NCBI GenBank assembly: GCA_051873875.1
Contig: JBJEFI010000097.1
Span: 1-8,079, forward strand
Source of the DNA: JBJEFI01 sp051873875
GTDB lineage: Bacteria > Bacillota > Bacilli > Bacillales > Bacillaceae_G
Direction: 5' to 3'
DNA length: 8,079 nucleotides
Position numbers and translations under genes: made by a program. The notes under the pieces were generated by a model. It was given only the letters and a program-made list of their open reading frames with translations, did no database searches and was not told where the DNA came from. This document shows positions 1-5,436 of this stretch, piece by piece (positions within the stretch are counted from its first letter, which is position 1; the number at the start of each line of letters is the position of its first letter).

Positions 1-2
1 CA

Positions 3-548
3 AAAGAAGTGTATGAAAATAAGCATTTTGCGGAAAATGGCTTAACGGGCTTTTTAAGTAAGTTTGAAGGGATTAATTTAAAGCCTAGGGGTACGGGTAA
101 TAATTCTTCGAGTAAGGATGTTTATGGACCTTATTATGATGAGGCAAAAAAATTACACGAAACTAACCCTGATTGGTATCCTAATCCTGATGAATCTACA
201 ATAGTAATGGGGAAAGAACTAAAGGAAGCAAGAGCAGACTATCAAGCGTTGGTTAGAAGAGGGGAACTTGAAAAAGGTCACCATGTACAAGGTTTATCTT
301 TTGGGGGAGAGAATGTAAGTTCAAATATAAAGAATACAGGAGAATCGACTATTCGTCGAGAGCAAATTGATGATTTGAATTTGGATTTTTATCATGAAAT
401 GGGTTATGGTAAAGAAAATGCTAAGGTACTAAAAATACATGAGAATGAAAATGGGATTATTGTATTTGGTAATAATCCACAACATACTGAGGTTACTGTT
501 TTTCAAAATAAAGTTCTGAAATGGCAACGAGAAAATGGAAAGAGATAA
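3..548 (+). CDS. Polymorphic toxin, C-terminal part with HNH-like (GHH) nuclease domain; 5' end outside window
   Basis: The frame is open to the left edge, so this is the tail of a longer secreted or contact-delivered toxin. The GTG at base 9 is only the first possible start inside the window and I do not believe it is the true one. Counting from that GTG, residues 1-27 look like the end of a shared pre-toxin region. An Arg-Gly-Thr-Gly turn at 27-30 marks the boundary, and the variable toxin tip follows. The tip carries Gly-His-His at 90-92, then a GG-E-N segment at 99-102 and later histidines at 129 and 159. This resembles HNH/endonuclease VII-fold toxin tips of the GHH type, which would cut nucleic acid in a competitor. 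The exact HNH subfamily is not certain. The immunity gene follows within a few bases, as expected for a toxin-immunity pair. There is no signal or membrane segment in the visible part. Confidence 0.75.
   Translation, partial: KEVYENKHFAENGLTGFLSKFEGINLKPRGTGNNSSSKDVYGPYYDEAKKLHETNPDWYPNPDESTIVMGKELKEARADYQALVRRGELEKGHHVQGLSFGGENVSSNIKNTGESTIRREQIDDLNLDFYHEMGYGKENAKVLKIHENENGIIVFGNNPQHTEVTVFQNKVLKWQRENGKR
89..100 (+). repeat. Toxin-junction repeat GGGTACGGGTAA (main toxin copy)
   Basis: The 12 bases encode the Gly-Thr-Gly at the boundary between the common upstream part and the variable nuclease tip. The identical stretch opens the startless cassette at 4193-4204. Confidence 0.75.
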
Positions 549-552
549 TTTA

Positions 553-1365
553 ATGAAAGTAGGTGCATTTATGGGAGAAACGAGAAATCTTATGAATAGT
601 ATATGGTTTGGAGAAAAAACAATTTTAGCTAAATCGGAAATAAAAGAAAAAATTTTAAAATCTTTAACAGAAACGGAAGTTTTATTTAACTTAATAGAAT
701 TATTTAAAACGGGGGATTTTACTCAAAAACCACTATTAGTTCAATTAATGAATCAGACTAAAGATGAAGCGGTTCTGAATTTATGTATTAGAGTATTTTT
801 ATCTGTCGCAACACATGAAGACTTAAGGGATTCAAATAATCTCCGTTTTCTTAGTGAGGTAACTGAAGGAACAGTAGACACTTTTGCATCAGCAGCCACA
901 ACCTCACTTTCTCTTGAGGTAATTCCATATTTATTGGCTTTACTTGAAGAGTGGGAGGAATTCAGTGATACAGCTACTATTATAAGAGACTCTATTGATT
1001 CCTTTATTAATTTTGAAGATCAAATTGGTGAAGATGCAACTATAGATGAAATTGGAAATTTTTATTTTAAGTATTGTCAGGAGAAGGATACAAATAGTTA
1101 TTATTTTCAACAGAATTTAGCTTTTCCTGGAGACTTAGCTAAAAAATTGATTCAGCGGGTTATGATTGCTGCTAATAATGAGGAGCAATTAAAAATGGAA
1201 TTAATACCATCTTTATTATCAATTTGGACTGGTAAAAGAGTACCTGCGGATTACAACACTATTATTAGTGCAAGTAATTATAAAGATTTTATTGACTATA
1301 TAAACGAACTTTCAAGTGAAAACTGGGAAAAGGGACAAAAATATTTTTACGGATATAAGCTTTAA
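553..1365 (+). CDS. Imm47-like immunity protein
   Basis: A protein of about 270 residues that is rich in leucine, acidic residues and helices, with no membrane segment. It looks cytoplasmic. The N-terminal NSIWFGEKT segment, the following LNxLIELFKTGDF stretch and the overall layout fit my memory of the Imm47 immunity family, though I could not confirm this by search. Its role would be to bind and neutralise the toxin tip encoded just upstream. Three in-frame ATGs are possible: 535 (overlapping the toxin by 14 bases), 553 and 571. I prefer 553 because GGAAAGAG at 537-544 is a good ribosome binding site eight bases away and leaves a 4-base gap after the toxin stop. The start at 571 has AGGTG at 561-565 and is the main alternative. 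The close spacing implies co-transcription and probably translational coupling with the toxin. No convincing terminator lies directly behind it; the nearest is at 1679-1719. Confidence 0.7.
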   Translation: MKVGAFMGETRNLMNSIWFGEKTILAKSEIKEKILKSLTETEVLFNLIELFKTGDFTQKPLLVQLMNQTKDEAVLNLCIRVFLSVATHEDLRDSNNLRFLSEVTEGTVDTFASAATTSLSLEVIPYLLALLEEWEEFSDTATIIRDSIDSFINFEDQIGEDATIDEIGNFYFKYCQEKDTNSYYFQQNLAFPGDLAKKLIQRVMIAANNEEQLKMELIPSLLSIWTGKRVPADYNTIISASNYKDFIDYINELSSENWEKGQKYFYGYKL

Positions 1366-1438
1366 CTATAATCTATGGAAAACAAAATATATATGAAGTG
1401 GATAGGAAAAAATAATAGTGTGTTTGAAAATACATACT

Positions 1439-1584
1439 TCATGATGGTTGTACCATCATAGAGTACTATGTGCAATGATAGAATAAGAAAACGAGGTACG
1501 ATCTTAGGCGAGATGACATTTTACTGGGGGATGAATATAAACACACGGAATGTATACGAAACTAACGAACTCGTACAAACTCGT
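1439..1584 (+). repeat. Conserved noncoding module of E1 (copy 1)
   Basis: The module of about 145 bases is shared with 6069-6213. It contains, in order: TCATGATGGTTGTACCATCA at 1439-1458 (19 of 20 bases conserved), AGGCGAGATGACATTTTAC at 1506-1524 (identical), AAACTAACGA at 1559-1568 (identical) and CTCGT at 1580-1584. Distances between boxes match in the two copies (65 versus 64 bases from the palindrome start to the 19-mer, 53 in both from the 19-mer to AAACTAACGA), although the DNA between boxes has diverged. Neither copy has a start codon and shared codons giving a credible small protein. A recombination site, a regulator site or a structured RNA are all possible. Confidence 0.7.
1441..1459. 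promoter_or_regulatory. Perfect 8-3-8 palindrome at the E1 left end
   Basis: ATGATGGT-TGT-ACCATCAT is a perfect inverted repeat with a 3-base centre. The E2 copy at 6071-6089 keeps the inner arms with one mismatch. It is a plausible protein-binding dyad (recombinase or repressor) or a small hairpin. Confidence 0.5.
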
Positions 1585-1647
1585 AAGTTTTAACGTAGTA
1601 GTTGTCATGACATGTAAAAGGTGTCATACTGTTACTACAAAACTTAC
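1583..1647 (+). ncRNA. Long imperfect hairpin in the E1 leader (possible structured RNA or MITE-like insert)
   Basis: Three nested arms pair in order: GTAAGTTTT (1583-1591) with AAAACTTAC (1639-1647), GTAGTA (1595-1600) with TACTAC (1633-1638), and ATGACA (1607-1612) with TGTCAT (1622-1627). The loop is nine bases. This gives 21 base pairs broken only by a 3-base bulge and one 6/5 internal loop. A terminator follows 31 bases later. E2 lacks it. It could be part of a small RNA or attenuator of the element, or a small inserted repeat such as a MITE. An RNA product is inference. Confidence 0.4.
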
Positions 1648-1678
1648 AAATTTATGCTACTTAAAAACATATGAACTT

Positions 1679-1719
1679 AAAGCACTTGATTGTCGACTAA
1701 AGGCAATGAGTGCTTTTTT
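1679..1719 (+). terminator. Rho-independent terminator in the E1 leader
   Basis: AAAGCACT pairs with AGTGCTTT, continued by ATTG with CAAT after a small asymmetric bulge. The stem runs into a six-T tract. It would end transcripts coming from the Imm47-like gene or from a leader RNA, 245 bases before the recombinase start. Confidence 0.7.
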
Positions 1720-1921
1720 GCGTTTAAGGATAGAAATTAGTAGGCGCATTATAATTTTATAAGTGCATTAATTGTTAATTTTTATAGATTGTAATGGCTG
1801 TGAACAGTGTATGACGATAGTAGAGGGGAAAATAAAAGCTTGTGTTATTTTTTGAAATCATCGTAAAGTACGTTTTAACGGATGGACGTTATGCACATGT
1901 TATCCGCAAAAAATGGGTAGA
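1720..1921. other. Rest of E1 leader, no gene seen
   Basis: AT-rich sequence between the leader terminator and the recombinase dyad. Short open frames here (for example 1842-2033) overlap the recombinase in another frame and have no family resemblance. I see a near-repeat of G(C/T)GCATTA around 1744-1770 but no clear promoter. Confidence 0.4.
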
Positions 1922-1949
1922 CGTTACAGGGACTTTAATTGCTGTAACG
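1922..1949 (+). promoter_or_regulatory. Conserved dyad before the E1 recombinase start
   Basis: CGTTAC (1922-1927), 16 bases, then GTAACG (1944-1949), directly followed by the ribosome binding site GAGGGAG. E2 has the same arms and the same 16-base spacer at 6321-6348, although the spacer sequence differs. It is a likely operator, or an RNA stem that controls access to the ribosome binding site. Confidence 0.55.
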
Positions 1950-1963
1950 AGAGGGAGTTTGAT

Positions 1964-2746
1964 ATGGAGGAGAAAGTTGTTGGTTATGTACGAGTTTCAA
2001 CAGAAGGACAAGTGCGTGAAGGTTATAGCTTAACGTATCAAGTAGAAGAAATCGAACGTTACTGTATGGAAAACAACTTACAATTGCTTCATGTATATGA
2101 AGATAGAGGACTAAGTGGCGCAACTGTTGATGAAAATGGATTGACAATTGAACGTGAAGGCTTACAAGAACTATTGTCAGATATGGCATATCAACAAGTG
2201 AAGCACGTGATTGTATTCAATACATCTCGGTTATGGCGCTCTGATATGGCAAAAGTGTTAATACAAAGAGAACTAAAGAAACGCAAGGTAGATGTGAAAG
2301 CAATTGAACAATCAAATTACAGTATATACACACATGACCCAAATGATTTTTTAGTAAATGGCATGTTAGAGCTATTAGACCAATACTAACGTCTTGAGAT
2401 TGCATTAAAGCTAAGTCGAGGTAGAAAGAAAAAAGCGGAACAAGGTGGCTATGCAGGTGGCGGTGTGATGTTTGGTTATAGGGCAAACAAAGGACAAAAA
2501 GTGTTAGAAGTAGATGCTAGTAAAGCAATCGTTGTACGTAGGCTATTTGAGCTACGACACTTTTTTAAACATTGGTCACTTACTCAATTGGCAGAAAGAC
2601 TGAATATGGAAGGCTATTGTACAGAGAAAGGGAAGCGGTTTACGAAAGTGCAAGTGAAACGCATGTTAGACCGAGAGAGCTTTTATCGAGGGGTGTATAC
2701 ATACGGACAAATACAAACAAATGGGAAACATCCAGCAATTATGTAA
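1964..2746 (+). pseudogene. Small serine recombinase, interrupted by one nonsense codon
   Basis: Residues 1-140 form a resolvase-type catalytic domain. The GYVRVST segment carries the nucleophile Ser12 and Arg10, YEDRGLSGAT lies at 45-54, and SRLWRSD lies at 88-94. Residues after 142 match the 'recombinase' DNA-binding domain (WSLTQLAERLN, FTKVQVKRMLD, FYRGVYTYG). Start ATG 1964 has a GAGGGAG site seven bases upstream. Codon 142 is TAA (2387-2389) where the E2 copy has CAA for Gln, so a single C-to-T change broke an otherwise continuous 260-codon frame. The intact length is shorter than large serine integrases, which carry an extra zinc ribbon and coiled coil. Both copies stop at the same place (GKH then three residues), so about 260 residues seems natural for this family. 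The N-terminal piece alone retains the catalytic residues but lacks the DNA-binding domain. Confidence 0.88.
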
Positions 2747-2769
2747 TAGTCGTACTTAAAAAAATCGCT

Positions 2770-2819
2770 CATTTTACTATATGTACTTATGAAGTTATGA
2801 AAATGGATAGGCTTGCGTA
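2770..2819 (+). repeat. Conserved right end of E1
   Basis: The 23 bases at 2797-2819 match 7186-7208 with one difference. Both copies also share the inverted pair CATTTT (2770-2775) and AAAATG (2800-2805), separated by 24 bases in each. The homology between copies ends here, which makes this the likely right boundary of the element. Confidence 0.6.
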
Positions 2820-2824
2820 CCTAT

Positions 2825-2844
2825 GCGCATCGAAAGATGAACGC
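2825..2844 (+). other. GAAA-tetraloop hairpin upstream of IS110 transposase
   Basis: GCG-CATC, loop GAAA, GATG-AA-CGC: seven base pairs with a 2-base bulge, capped by a GNRA tetraloop. It lies in the short region upstream of the transposase gene, where IS110 elements of one subgroup encode their bridge RNA. It may be a remnant or part of such an RNA. Confidence 0.35.
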
Positions 2845-2904
2845 TCGAACTAAGGTTGCCGACATTTTTATATATGACTAAATCATTGAATAGAGGGATG
2901 AGTT

Positions 2905-4140
2905 ATGCATAATAGACAGAACTATTTGTATGTAGGAGTAGATTTACATAAGGAGCATCATACGGCTGTTATTATTAATTGTTGGCAAGAGAAATTAGGA
3001 GAAATACAATTTGAGAATAAACCATCTGCATTTTCGAAGTTTTTACTAGAAGTAGAGACATATGTGTGTGATGGGATAACTGTTGTATTTGGTTTAGAAG
3101 ATGTTGGTGGTTATGGAAGAGCATTAGCGAAATATTTAGTAGATCACGAACAGGTAGTAAAAGAAGTAAATCCAGCTTTATCATTTTTAGAACGCAAAAG
3201 TGAGGTAATGATTAAAAAGAACGATAGCTGGGATGCGGAATGTGTAGCACGCATATTGGTAAACAAATTTAATCAATTACCAGATGCAAAGCCAAACGAT
3301 TTATTTTGGTCGATACAACAACTAGTTTCAAGAAGGAATGCATTAGTAAAAGCACAAAGTGCGTTAAAGAACCAATTACATATTCAATTAAACCACCATT
3401 ATCCAAGTTATAAAAAGTTTTTCTCAGAGTTAGATGGAAAAACAGCATTAGCGTTTTGGCAGCAATATCCGTCACCCTCTTGTTTAGAGGGGGCAAATAT
3501 AAAGCAATTAACAGCTTTTTTATTAGATGTTAGCAACAATACATGTTCAGTAAAGAAAGCAAGCGACATATTAAAACTTGTAAAAGAAGATGGACATACA
3601 ATGAAGGAATATCAAGAAACACGAGACTTTTTAGTAAGAAGTATTGTACGGGATATTGAGTTTAAAAAGACAGAAATGAAATACATCGAGAGAGAATTAA
3701 AACAGCTAGTAAAACTACTAGATTATCAATTAGATACAATGCCGGGAATAGAACTTGTGACTGCATCAGCATTAATTGCAGAAATTGGAGATATAAGGCG
3801 ATTTCTAAATGCCAACAAATTAGCACGATTTGCGGGGATTGCGCCTGTTTACTTTGGTTCTGGTGGGAAAGGTAAGGTGCATAAAAGCAAACAAGGAAAC
3901 AGGGCGTTACACGCTTTATTTTATAATTTAGCTGTACAGCAAGTGCAAGTAGCGAAAGGAAGTAAGACGCCACGGAATCCAGTATTTCATGCATACTATC
4001 AAAAGAAACTAAAAGAAGGAAAAACAAAGGGACAAGCATTGGTATGTATTATGAGAAGGCTTGTAAACATTGTATATGGCATGATGAAATATAAAACAGC
4101 TTATGAGTTGCCGGTAGTGGAAGAAAAAGAAGTAGTTTAA
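2905..4140 (+). CDS. IS110-family transposase (bridge-RNA-guided recombinase)
   Basis: A 411-residue protein with the two-domain layout of IS110 transposases. The N-terminal RuvC-like DEDD domain has Asp13 in GVDLHK, Glu65 in LEDVGG, and Asp107 and Asp110 in KNDSWDAE. A helical middle follows. The C-terminal Transposase_20-type domain (about 275-365) has PGIELVTASALIAEIGDI, then FAGIAPVYFGSGGKGK with the expected nucleophile at Ser319. All catalytic positions are present and the frame is unbroken, so the enzyme looks functional. ATG 2905 has AGAGGG at 2892-2897 as ribosome binding site. Family knowledge: IS110 recombinases insert DNA using an RNA encoded in a noncoding end. No obvious terminator follows, so transcription may run into the toxin/immunity cassette downstream. 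Confidence 0.93.
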   Translation: MHNRQNYLYVGVDLHKEHHTAVIINCWQEKLGEIQFENKPSAFSKFLLEVETYVCDGITVVFGLEDVGGYGRALAKYLVDHEQVVKEVNPALSFLERKSEVMIKKNDSWDAECVARILVNKFNQLPDAKPNDLFWSIQQLVSRRNALVKAQSALKNQLHIQLNHHYPSYKKFFSELDGKTALAFWQQYPSPSCLEGANIKQLTAFLLDVSNNTCSVKKASDILKLVKEDGHTMKEYQETRDFLVRSIVRDIEFKKTEMKYIERELKQLVKLLDYQLDTMPGIELVTASALIAEIGDIRRFLNANKLARFAGIAPVYFGSGGKGKVHKSKQGNRALHALFYNLAVQQVQVAKGSKTPRNPVFHAYYQKKLKEGKTKGQALVCIMRRLVNIVYGMMKYKTAYELPVVEEKEVV

Positions 4141-4192
4141 TAAGGTTTACATGGTTTGCTTTTTTATTGTGAGGGTTTAAGATTACAACATA

Positions 4193-4204
4193 GGGTACGG
4201 GTAA
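4193..4204 (+). repeat. Toxin-junction repeat GGGTACGGGTAA (cassette copy)
   Basis: Identical to 89-100, where it encodes the Gly-Thr-Gly boundary of the first toxin. Here it encodes the first in-frame Gly-Thr-Gly of the cassette, and the codon just before (4191-4193) is TAG. The reading phase is the same in both copies. Confidence 0.75.
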
Positions 4205-4709
4205 AGATTATGAGACTTCTAAACTCCAAAAATGGAGTAACGATGGTAAATATGATAAAGTTAGAGCATACAGAGGCAGAGACCTTACGGAATACAACAG
4301 TGAATATTTAGTGGATCCTAGGCTTGTAGTTGAAATGAATTTTAAAGGAAAGGCTCATTCAGGAACTAACGCTGCTGGATGGGAAAGAAATGCAAAGAAA
4401 TTCTTTAATTCACTCCTAAAAAGTAATCCGGAGTTTTGGAGTACAGAAAATACAGCTTTGATAAAAAGAGGGCGTGTTCCAAAAGTCGATGAGCAGTTTT
4501 TAAAACACTTTCCCCAATACAATGAGTATAAACAAGAACCAATGCGTCATCATCACATTGGAGAAGGTGGGCAAGCTGTTGCCCTTCCAAAAAGTCTACA
4601 TCCTGGATATGGTGGTATCCATAATGTGGAGAAGGATTGGGGTATAACTGGAGTAGATGATGAAATTGCAAGAAGATTAGATACCTTTATAAAAGATTCG
4701 GGAAGGTGA
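4194..4709 (+). CDS. Orphan toxin C-terminal cassette, HNH/endonuclease VII-like, without start codon
   Basis: The frame opens right after a TAG stop with Gly-Thr-Gly and runs 171 residues. No ATG with a ribosome binding site exists near the front. The first in-frame GTG (4311) and ATG (4335) lack one and would cut the domain, so I read this as a silent tip rather than an independent gene. Counting from 4194, residues 117-144 hold the nuclease core: M-R-H-H-H at 117-121, GEGGQAVALP, His136 in SLHPGYGG, and I-H-N at 142-144. This pattern matches HNH/endonuclease VII-type toxin tips found in LXG and related toxins. The stop is four bases before a SUKH-4-like immunity gene, a classic partner for HNH toxins. 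If joined in phase to the main toxin at the shared junction it would make a complete new toxin. Confidence 0.78.
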   Translation, partial: GTGKDYETSKLQKWSNDGKYDKVRAYRGRDLTEYNSEYLVDPRLVVEMNFKGKAHSGTNAAGWERNAKKFFNSLLKSNPEFWSTENTALIKRGRVPKVDEQFLKHFPQYNEYKQEPMRHHHIGEGGQAVALPKSLHPGYGGIHNVEKDWGITGVDDEIARRLDTFIKDSGR

Positions 4710-4713
4710 GAGA

Positions 4714-5259
4714 GTGATAACACCAGAAGAGTTTGTTGAGAGATGGGATGTTATTAAGAATGGGCCATTAAATAAATTTAAAGAACAAGATATAATGGCT
4801 ACAGATTTTTCGGATGATGTTAAGAAATTTTTGTCTATAGGTGGACTACCGGAGACACCACCGCCGTATTTGGAATTTACTTCGCCACAACTTAGACCTA
4901 TTACTCATTTATTTGATATATCAAAGCAATTTCAAAAGTATTGGTTTTTAGGTTCAACTGGTTCAGGCGATCCAATATGTATAACGGAGAAGGAAGAAAA
5001 TATAGTGTTTCTTAATAATGGAGATAATTATGAAGAAATATTTGTTAATTCTTCTTTGAATCAATTTGCAGAGTGTATATTAGCCTATACATCCATGATT
5101 GATAAAGCAATAGAGGTTAACGGTGAGGATGCCTTTATTGATAACGATATACCTGAATCATTAATAAACTGGTTAAAAGATGAGCTAGAGAGAATTGATA
5201 ATAAGTGTATGCAAACTGGATTCTTTTGGTCTACTGAGTACGAAAATCTATTTGAATAA
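4714..5259 (+). CDS. SUKH-4-like immunity protein
   Basis: A 181-residue, acidic, probably cytosolic protein. FLSIGGLPETPPPYLEF at about 39-55, GSTGSGDPICI at 80-90 and FVNSSLNQFAECILAY at 110-125 follow the pattern of SUKH (SMI1/KNR4-like) immunity proteins, best fitting SUKH-4. It would bind the HNH toxin tip encoded just upstream. The start is GTG at 4714; GGAAGG at 4701-4706 gives a seven-base spacing and overlaps the end of the toxin frame, so translation of the two was probably coupled. Because the toxin cassette cannot start by itself here, this gene may be expressed from read-through of the IS110 gene. A strong terminator follows at 5305-5359. Confidence 0.8.
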   Translation: MITPEEFVERWDVIKNGPLNKFKEQDIMATDFSDDVKKFLSIGGLPETPPPYLEFTSPQLRPITHLFDISKQFQKYWFLGSTGSGDPICITEKEENIVFLNNGDNYEEIFVNSSLNQFAECILAYTSMIDKAIEVNGEDAFIDNDIPESLINWLKDELERIDNKCMQTGFFWSTEYENLFE

Positions 5260-5304
5260 CCTCGTATAGAAATGAACTCGTTAAAATAAATATAAAATGA
5301 AATG

Positions 5305-5359
5305 CACCTTTGATTCTAAAAACAGGTATTGTCCTGGTTTTGACTCGAAGGTGTTTTTC
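5305..5359 (+). terminator. Strong rho-independent terminator after the SUKH-4 gene
   Basis: Long stem: CACCTT(T)GA...ACAGG pairs with CCTGGTTTTGA...AAGGTG around a six-base loop, with a few mismatches. It is followed by TTTTTCT. Confidence 0.85.
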
Positions 5360-5388
5360 TGATTAAGGCAAGATATGTGTACTGAAAC

Positions 5389-5416
5389 TTGTGCAAATGC
5401 ACTAAGATAGTATGGT
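5389..5416 (+). promoter_or_regulatory. Possible promoter with dyad for the SMI1-type gene
   Basis: TTGTGC (5389-5394), a 16-base spacer and TATGGT (5411-5416) form a weak promoter. The perfect dyad GTGCA-AA-TGCAC at 5391-5402 overlaps the -35 box and could be an operator. Both boxes match consensus poorly. Confidence 0.3.
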
Positions 5417-5436
5417 GTAAAGAAAGGAGAACAAAT

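Larger units (their letters stand above)
1425..2819 (+). mobile_element. Element E1: structured leader plus small serine recombinase (copy 1)
   Basis: Boundaries are inferred by comparing this stretch with the second copy at about 6055-7208. Homology begins near 1425-1439, with a 20-base match (one mismatch) at 1439-1458. It includes the identical 19-mer at 1506-1524, the AAACTAACGA box at 1559-1568, the dyad before the recombinase start and the whole recombinase gene. It ends with a 23-base near-identity at 2797-2819. Beyond 2819 the two copies are unrelated: here an IS110 element follows, there an ankyrin gene. E1 is longer than E2 because of about 230 extra bases in the leader, which hold a long hairpin and a terminator. 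I do not recognise a named element. The exact ends and any target duplication are unproven. Confidence 0.6.
2820..4192 (+). mobile_element. IS110-family insertion sequence (approximate limits)
   Basis: The element is placed between the E1 right end (2819) and the start of the toxin cassette (4193), so its noncoding flanks are at most 85 bases upstream and 52 downstream of the transposase gene. No terminal inverted repeats stand out, which is normal for IS110. CGTACCTA at 2816-2823 and TAGGGTACG at 4191-4199 are near-inverted copies, but the right one is also part of the toxin junction, so I do not assign them as ends. True ends need comparison with other copies. Confidence 0.6.

Noticed and set aside
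1506..1565. Possible small peptide RRDDIL... shared by E1 and E2, ending at TAA 1563-1565 and 6192-6194
   Set aside because: The two frames have equal length to the stop but share only six residues encoded by the identical 19-mer; no start codon in either copy and no similarity beyond. Treated as DNA or RNA conservation.
1550..1762. 70-residue open frame in the E1 leader
   Set aside because: No ribosome binding site, no family resemblance, overlaps the long hairpin and terminator, and is not conserved in E2.
2572..2853. Alternative-frame open frame over the E1 recombinase 3' end
   Set aside because: Out of phase with the recognisable recombinase domain; no family resemblance.
3662..4039. 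Long minus-strand open frame opposite the IS110 transposase
   Set aside because: Shadow of the transposase gene; low-complexity leucine-rich translation and no ribosome binding site.
2816..4199. Near-inverted repeat CGTACCTA / TAGGGTACG around the IS110 element
   Set aside because: The right copy is the toxin-junction motif shared with 89-100, and IS110 elements usually lack terminal inverted repeats.
4311..4709. HNH protein starting at GTG 4311
   Set aside because: No ribosome binding site; the in-frame coding similarity clearly extends upstream to the Gly-Thr-Gly junction at 4194.
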